A stretch of DNA of 10,824 nucleotides from contig JAOXYB010059546.1 in assembly GCA_028565635.1 (NCBI GenBank), forward strand, positions 1 through 10,824, written 5' to 3'. Origin of the DNA: Phoronis ovalis (Eukaryota; Phoronida; Phoronidae). The position numbers were made by a program, and so were the translations under genes. Positions 1 to 6,500 of this stretch are shown here, one piece after another. Each line of letters begins with the position of its first letter. Position 1 is the first letter of the stretch. Below the pieces are notes generated by a model. It ran no database searches, was not told where the DNA came from, and worked only from the letters and a program-made list of their open reading frames with translations.

Positions 1-1556
1 GGTAATTTGGAGGTCATTTAACGTTCATAAAAGCCAATATGAGCAACCCTGCCTTTGCTAAAAGGCTATCTAGTTTGCTATTATTTTGGATTGGTCCATA
101 TTGTGCACACCAATATTAAAAAAACATCTGCTCCCTAGCACATTCAGAATAAACCACAGACCTTCTTGAGAGCACACCACAAATTCACCTCCCGTCCGTT
201 ATAATGGGGAAATGAGATATTTCGACATTAAATAAAATATTACCAAACTCTCACCGTCATCTGGGATTAGATATTTTTTATCCTTGTTCGTTCTAGTTTT
301 TAATAGTTTTCAATTTTCACTAGCAAAATCAAGTGGATTTCAAGCTACATCTATCTTTTTAAATATCACTACGCGGAAAGTACATTATGAAGTGAAATTA
401 GTACATGCGTATTAATCGATCACCGGCAAAATGAGCAAACCGGTATGTAAACAAAGAAAAAAATTGTTATATCTCCAAGAACACTTCGTGCTCTGTCTAA
501 CTGTGCGCATATTAACGCCTAGTAGATGGTGCGAAACCTACCCAGACCATGTACGCACCCAAGAATTTTTTTTAAAGATTTCGCTATGCTGGTGCCTTCA
601 AAGGAACTATTTAGTGTAGTGCAACCTTATGATATCAAGCTCCATGAACACGTACGAGATCTGAATTTATAAATGCGTTTTCAAATACTAGTACGGTAAT
701 CATGTATTTGTTATTTTTGTTTAATTTTGACATGATTTAGCAACTATAATTTTTCTGAATTTTGTAACTTCCATACATGGAGCATAGCTGAGTGTGGAAC
801 TGAAAGTGTGTGGTTTACTCAGTTTCCCTAGCAAGGCTCTTTATAAATAAAGTTTTACATATAAATCTGTCTCTAGTCTCCAATCTGATTGTCACAAGTT
901 CATGTACATTATAATGCATATACAACAAGCTTAAAAAATTGCATATGGTAGCCAAGGATAAGGGTTTCAACTGTCCAATGTCTGGTTGTTTTTGAAACTA
1001 AGTAGTAAAAATCAGATGTACAAATTTAATAGTGTTGGCAGAGGCAATGTATTGATTATTATAAAATCTTAATAAAGGTGCTTTGCAATTAAAATCAATG
1101 CCTTTTAAATCATTAAAGATATAATAATAACCAATTTGAATTCTAGCTATTTATGTACAAGAAAAGTATTTTAAAATGACAGCCAACCCTGGGGCACTGA
1201 CTCTAATTGTCCAGGTATACCGTATGCTCCGCCAATAGGGGTATGATCCGAAAAAGGGGTTAAAATCCAAAATGGCCATTCACTTTCTTAGTGACAAGAC
1301 TATAACTATAAAATTACGTTTTGGTTAGTATATATCAGACATCATGTTTATTTATTAAAATAAAAACAATTTTTGTGCCAATGACCATGGATTTTAATAT
1401 CATCCCAGCTGTTGTCAGCCAAAGAACTTTAATCTTTAATAATTTTATAAAACTTTTCAAATCAATGACAATGAGTGAAACTCTAGCTGCAGCAACTTTC
1501 AGTCTTAACTGTATCCTTACCAGGAAACCTTGTGTTTACTTGTACTAGTGATACTC
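1..1556. other. No gene recognised
   Basis: AT-rich sequence with stops in all frames. The longest frames (431-619 and 1321-1548 on the plus strand) have no recognisable protein. A CTCF-like CCTAGTAGATGGTGCG lies at 518-533. AATAAA motifs at about 847 and 1071 could belong to an unseen plus-strand gene, but there is no supporting exon. Confidence 0.6.
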
Positions 1557-1558
1557 TA

Positions 1559-1945
1559 GTTCTAATAATAGGGCCAATTTCTGACATATTGGTCCTAACA
1601 CCGCTAACACTTTCCTATTCAAAAACTATCATCTTTCGAAATCAACAAAAACAATGCAAGTTTTATACAGCAAAGATTTGTTATTATGCAGTTAGTATTA
1701 TTATTATTCAGTGAAAAATATCTAAATGTTTCTTGTGCCACAACATTTGTTGTATTTTAACTCAATAAGTATGTGTCTACATGGATTTTTACAGACTTTT
1801 AACCATCTTACTTGTTTTTATGCGAATATTTGTACTTTCTTCACTTGATAATAACAAACTAAAGACTAGTATTGTTGTATGACAAATTTCATCTTATGTG
1901 GGAGCTTTTGTTAATTTCGAAAGACAACAGTTTTCGAATAGAACT
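1559..1945 (+). mobile_element. MITE family A, right-truncated copy
   Basis: Collinear with the 7860 copy and in the same orientation. It begins after TA (1557-1558) with GTTCTAATAATAGGGCC and shares TATTGGTCCTAACA, CTATTCAAAAACTATC, CTTTCGAAAT, CACAACATTTGTTG, ATTTTAACTCAATAA and TTTGTACTTTCTTNACT. Similarity fades at about 1945, within the right inverted repeat, so roughly the last 45 bp are missing. It has diverged visibly from the other copy, with substitutions and small indels. Confidence 0.78.
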
Positions 1946-2000
1946 GGAAGGTTGCTGGATTCCATCTTTATAGTTCTCTCAAGTTCTGGCATGGAATAAT

Positions 2001-2060
2001 ATGAGATAAAGTAATAAATATTTTAAGGTTATGAGATAAAGTAATAAATATTTTAAGGTT
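2001..2060 (+). repeat. Perfect 2 x 30-bp tandem duplication
   Basis: The unit at 2001-2030 (ATGAGATAAAGTAATAAATA plus TTTTAAGGTT) is repeated without a mismatch at 2031-2060. The identity suggests a recent duplication. Confidence 0.95.
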
Positions 2061-2134
2061 TAACTATTGGTATGGGGAAAGAAACGGGTATTAAAAAGTG
2101 GAATTGAAAAAAATAGGGTAAGAATTTTATATAG

Positions 2135-2212
2135 AGTTTGTATAAACTAGGATATATAAAACTTATATCCTAGGTATAAACAAGGGTCCAGATTTATCCA
2201 ACCTTGTATAAA
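2135..2212. repeat. Two adjacent imperfect hairpins
   Basis: CTAGGATATA (2147-2156) pairs perfectly with TATATCCTAG (2164-2173), with weaker pairing outward through TATAAA/TATAAAC. Right after it, a TATAAACAAGG / CCTTGTATA pair encloses a GTCC...ATCC loop. Nothing indicates a terminator or an RNA gene. Confidence 0.5.
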
Positions 2213-2577
2213 AAAGGGGCAGTTCAGGGCAGCAGAGGAGCACCCCAGATCAAAAATATTTGATTGTTCACGCACACCGAATGAAACTCCTGATTATTAG
2301 TGATACCCATAACCGCCATAACATTAAAGTATCGCTATTAAAATAATGGTAGTAATTCTAATTGTTCTCTGGACCCGTGTAATAACGAAACTTCTTCTTC
2401 CGCAACTAGCCATCTTCAACTGTCTGAAGGTTTGCTATTATAACAAGTATTATATATAATAATTAATACTGCCAATATGAACGTTCACAGAAGATTAGTG
2501 TACATGAGTCATGACCCGCCACCCAGCATAGCTGGCAAAATAAATCTTTGAGTTTGAAAATAAAAACACGAACTTAC

Positions 2578-2632
2578 AGCTTTCAGATATGGTGACCAGT
2601 ACGATAAATCCACATACAATTTTCCAAAGCAT
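2578..2632 (-). CDS. Possible first coding exon: signal peptide, gene unidentified
   Basis: On the minus strand an ATG with A at -3 opens MLWKIVCGFIVLVTISES, then a strong donor T|GTAAGTTCG (phase 1). The peptide has a charged start, a hydrophobic core and a small-residue end, as in a secretory signal peptide. NRF1-like and CTCF-like sites lie roughly 130-170 bp upstream. I could not find a convincing next exon in the 2.5 kb to the window edge, so the protein is unknown and the exon remains a prediction. A short hydrophobic frame next to a chance donor is the alternative. Confidence 0.35.
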
Positions 2633-2756
2633 ATTCTTCGTGATGTACAAAAAACTTTCCTTTCATAAATTAATATACGAAATTAAAAATCGCAGGGTGA
2701 TAAGTCGTCGTTATATATTGGCAAAATCATCTGTCACCCAAACTTGACACACCTAA

Positions 2757-2803
2757 GCTGCGCATGCGTGTTAGGTCGGTGCTTGCCTAATGCCACCTAG
2801 TGG
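2757..2803. promoter_or_regulatory. NRF1-like palindrome plus CTCF-like site
   Basis: CTGCGCATGCGTG at 2758-2770 contains the TGCGCATGCG core of the NRF1 site, rare in this AT-rich DNA. TGCCACCTAGTGG at 2791-2803 reads CCACTAGGTGGCA on the other strand, a good match to the CTCF core. Both fit a TATA-less promoter for the signal-peptide exon downstream on the minus strand. Confidence 0.45.
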
Positions 2804-3366
2804 TCGTGGTCCACTGAGATAATGGATTCAATATAAAAATAATATCTGCATTGGTAGTTTCACTGGTCACGAACTCAGCTCGATCTTTTTATTGTAAATA
2901 CCTAATTTGGTGAATGGTGATCACACACACAAACCCCTACTACAATCATGACGAAATTTGTCTTTGTATGACACTTCAACATTTTAAAAAACACAAAGTA
3001 TATAAAAACAATTTTAGTAAGATATAGAAACACATTTATATTCAAACAGTCATGAAACAAAACATTAAAATATATTACCATAATTTTGACAATATGGAAT
3101 ACATATTGATATAAGTTGCTTCCATATTTGCATTTCCTAAAAAAAAATTTAAAATCTATTAGCTAGTATATCATGGTGACTTCACAGTTAAACAAATTTA
3201 TCACTAAGCAAATCCTTAGGTACCGGCTACGGTCACTGCTTAAAGTTCACATTGTAAGGCTATGGTCATGTTGCAGAGTCACTATATTTATATGTTACTT
3301 TTGTATTGACCATAAAACAGGAAATAAATGAAAATATGAATATCTATAAATAACTTTATACACTCC
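2804..3366. other. Intergenic or 3' UTR, no further feature
   Basis: AT-rich DNA after the CTIF-like stop codon. It probably includes that gene's 3' UTR on the minus strand. No coding frame or repeat is recognised. Confidence 0.5.
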
Positions 3367-3372
3367 TTTAAT
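3367..3372 (-). promoter_or_regulatory. Possible polyadenylation signal of the CTIF-like gene
   Basis: ATTAAA on the minus strand, 100 bp after the stop codon. A canonical AATAAA lies farther on at 2893-2888. Which one is used cannot be told from sequence, and both motifs are frequent by chance in AT-rich DNA. Confidence 0.3.
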
Positions 3373-3471
3373 ATCAGTCTCATTGGTAATGAACTTTGCA
3401 CCTCTAATAGTCTCCAGAAATAAATAAAAACATATTTGAATCAAATATAAGAGATATACATGGCTATGATG

Positions 3472-3583
3472 TCAAAAGCTAAATTCTTTGTAAAATGTTG
3501 AAACATCATGCGGCAACGATTCCCAATTGTTTGCATGGAGTTCCAATGTTTCTAGAAGTATACATCTTGCTTTACAACTTGTC
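3472..3583 (-). CDS. CTIF: CTIF-like exon 6 (stop codon)
   Basis: This exon starts after TTTCTTATAG, completes Thr226 and encodes residues 227-262 plus TGA. It contains ILLETLELHANNW, the final conserved helix, followed by a short aromatic tail. The C terminus therefore falls where CTIF and MIF4GD proteins normally end. Confidence 0.9.
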
Positions 3584-6500
3584 CTATAAGAAATTAATAA
3601 AATTAAAGATATATTATACATAACTATATATACAATGATTTGTTAATTTTTTGCTATGTAATAAATAGGCACATGAGTATATATGTATAACCAAAGAACT
3701 ATCGTATTTGTAAAATTTAATGAAAATGTCTTATACTTGCAAAACTAAGACAGTTATCACATACTTCAAGTGATAGGCATTTATGTTAAAATATACAAAC
3801 TTTTTCCGAGTTGTGGATCCAACATATGTTACAGATTCGTAAAATTAAATAACTTCCATCTGTTCTTCACCACCATGTGAGCTTTTGGATCAGACAAGAA
3901 CACTGTCTACTTACGTTTCATCCAATATCTTTGTTCTAATTAAATTGCACAGTTCCTTCATTTTATTGGCATCATATTTTTCAAGTAACATGCCTATGTC
4001 TTGAAGCTTAAAAAGAAAATAACAACTTGCAATTTTCTAAACAAATAGCACAAATTCAGTAATACGTGACAATTTGACTTTTTTTGCAGTAAAATGAAGC
4101 AAATGTAAAAAATACTTATTAAAACAATTCAGACTAGACATTTGCATCCTAAAGAGTTGTTTTCCATTTATTAATGTCGCAGGGTTGAACGACTATTAAT
4201 TCGTCTATTACGTCATAAAAATAGCTGTTAGGTTGCATGTATTCTTTAAAATACTAATTTAGTCTTTTATGTACATGACACACATGCACCTAGATTTCGT
4301 TGCAGACAAAACCATACCAAAATGGATACATAGCATTGGTCCTGCAGGCACTCAAAAGGGCTAGATTTACAATTTCTGACACCATTTTAAAGTGTGAAAT
4401 GTGAAAAATATGACTTTGAATGACAGTGCCCCCCCCCCCCCAGAGTTGCATGCTGCCACAAATGTTTGTCAAATGAAAGCCTACCCCCTTTTTGAAAGAC
4501 TACTATTTTAGTTACAATAAGTATGTAGGGCATCTAACGCATCTTGGAGACACTCTGAAGCTTCTGAAATCAACACCGTGTCATCCGCATATAGCAGAAC
4601 AAAGAGTTTCCGTGTCCATAAGGAAACCCCAGAAGAGGTTTTTTGAGAATTCATGCTCTAGGTCATTGACATACAACAGATCAATTGATTGATTTTATTT
4701 ATTAGCTTTTGATAATGTATGTCTTCATTCATAAATAAAACAATTATTTTACAAGTCTTACAAATTTTCTACTTAAATTACATCATATAGATTTATACAT
4801 ATACAAACCATCCCTGATTGCAAAGTGAACGCGTAAACAAAAATATACAACTTATCTCATAATTAAGTCAATACATAAATATTACATACTTTTCGTCAAA
4901 ATTTTTTTTTAAATATCAGAAAGGAGATATCAGGATTTGTAAGCATATTATAAGTTTGTGAATTTGAAAACTGTGGTGAACGTGAATGAGGTTTAGAAAT
5001 TACTGGTGAGTGGTGAATTTACTTTTGTTCAAGTGGTGAATGGTGATCTGTGGGGGTAAACACTCCCTTCTTTAAACATGCACCATATTGGCACATGAGT
5101 TGAGATTCGAAATCTGATATATACCTGAGTGGTGCTGCAGGCTACCTCTTCATCTCCTGCTTCAGGAGATAAGAGCAATTCAAAGTAATCGTAAATTGGT
5201 GTACATAAGGGTCGAAAATGTTGTCCGTCTTTGGTTCTCATAATACTAAACATCTGGCTCAGAAATACACAGCAAGCAAGGTACTTCTCTCGATTGTCAA
5301 CCCTGAACAAATCTTTATCTGCACAAATCAATAAAGTATGGTGACATATGAAAAAACAGAAATATGAGTATTACTTCTTTCGGTTAGTTTGGAGTCGAGG
5401 GCCTCCAACTCACCAACCAAGCACTTGATTCAAGATAAGTTTTCGAAAACAGTGTCCATTTAATGAAATCAATATGCTCTATGATTTTTAATCACTACTT
5501 TAGTTACGATCTAAAACATGTAACAAATCAACAGTTTGAAAAATGTGTATTTTCACTTTAACATTCATAAAAGCTTGCCGCTTGGGTTTAGAACCTCTTA
5601 ATAAATAGTTAAATAGTCTAAAGCTGGACAATGAAGCACCCAATGAGTAGGATTGTCACTTTATTTGACAATTTCGAGTAGTACATGCAAACACCATTTA
5701 CTGACAAGTATTTAACATGTTTTATTTATTCCCAAAAAGGAGCTCGAAATATATGAAAGTAAGCACACATATGTCGTACATTATTTGGTAATTCCACATA
5801 ACTTTTTCTTTAAACAGAAAATTACATACCTTTAAAATCCTTATGAACAATCTTCAGAAGTTCTGATCGAAATGAACAATTATCAACGTCTACATTACTT
5901 AAACTACTGCATATCTCTACTCCATGCTTGCAGAAATTTCTAAAATTAGAAAACAACACAATTAACGAGAGTATGTTTAATGTTAAAATATTTTACTGTA
6001 ATGTTTCAGCCAATAATGAAGGGTAGTGCTGTTTTTCTATTAACTGATATAATACTGTAAGGTGCACAGTACACCCATGTTTCATACACTTGCATAATGC
6101 TCAGGTGAGAACATCATCGATTTATCCATATTTGCACAAATGCACAACATCACAGTTACGACCTTTTAAAAAAATAACTAATGTTTCTAATTATTCCTTG
6201 CATTTAAAAGATTATCTCACACAACTTCTTTCAAATGTTCGATACAGTGTTTCAATATCATTCTCCCTATGTTTGTAAAGACTAATGATTCAAATTTTGT
6301 GAAATTCATAACATAGGGCACTCGTGATGAAATCTATGGAGCAAAAGCATAATTATTTCCAACAAATATTTTAGCTTGCCTTGTGTTTTATCAGTCTTCT
6401 TATTTTTCACTGCAAAGCCACATGAGATGTTTTGCGTGGCAGTAAATAAAAATTCACTCTAGCCAAATCAATTATGACATTCCATATATTTCACAACCAG

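Larger units (their letters stand above)
1946..2577. other. No gene recognised apart from repeats listed
   Basis: This stretch holds the 30-bp tandem duplication, two hairpins and a short plus-strand frame starting MKLLIISDTHNRH (2281-2346), discussed under findings. If the signal-peptide exon is real, it is that gene's first intron. Confidence 0.5.
4007..5124 (-). other. Intron 4 of CTIF-like gene
   Basis: 1118 bp, GTATAT...TTTAAG. It contains the reverse-transcriptase fragment, the C13 run, and a GTGGTGAA-rich patch at about 4972-5045 with no clear periodicity. Confidence 0.85.

Noticed and set aside
431-619. Plus-strand frame starting MSKP just before GTATGT
   Set aside because: A four-codon exon with a good donor is possible, but no downstream exon or homology supports it; the read-through frame is not protein-like.
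1321-1714. Two overlapping plus-strand frames
   Set aside because: Low-complexity AT-rich translation; the second overlaps MITE A.
4290-4472. Minus-strand 60-codon frame with a poly-Gly run
   Set aside because: The Gly run is the C13 homopolymer read in reverse; the rest has no recognisable content.
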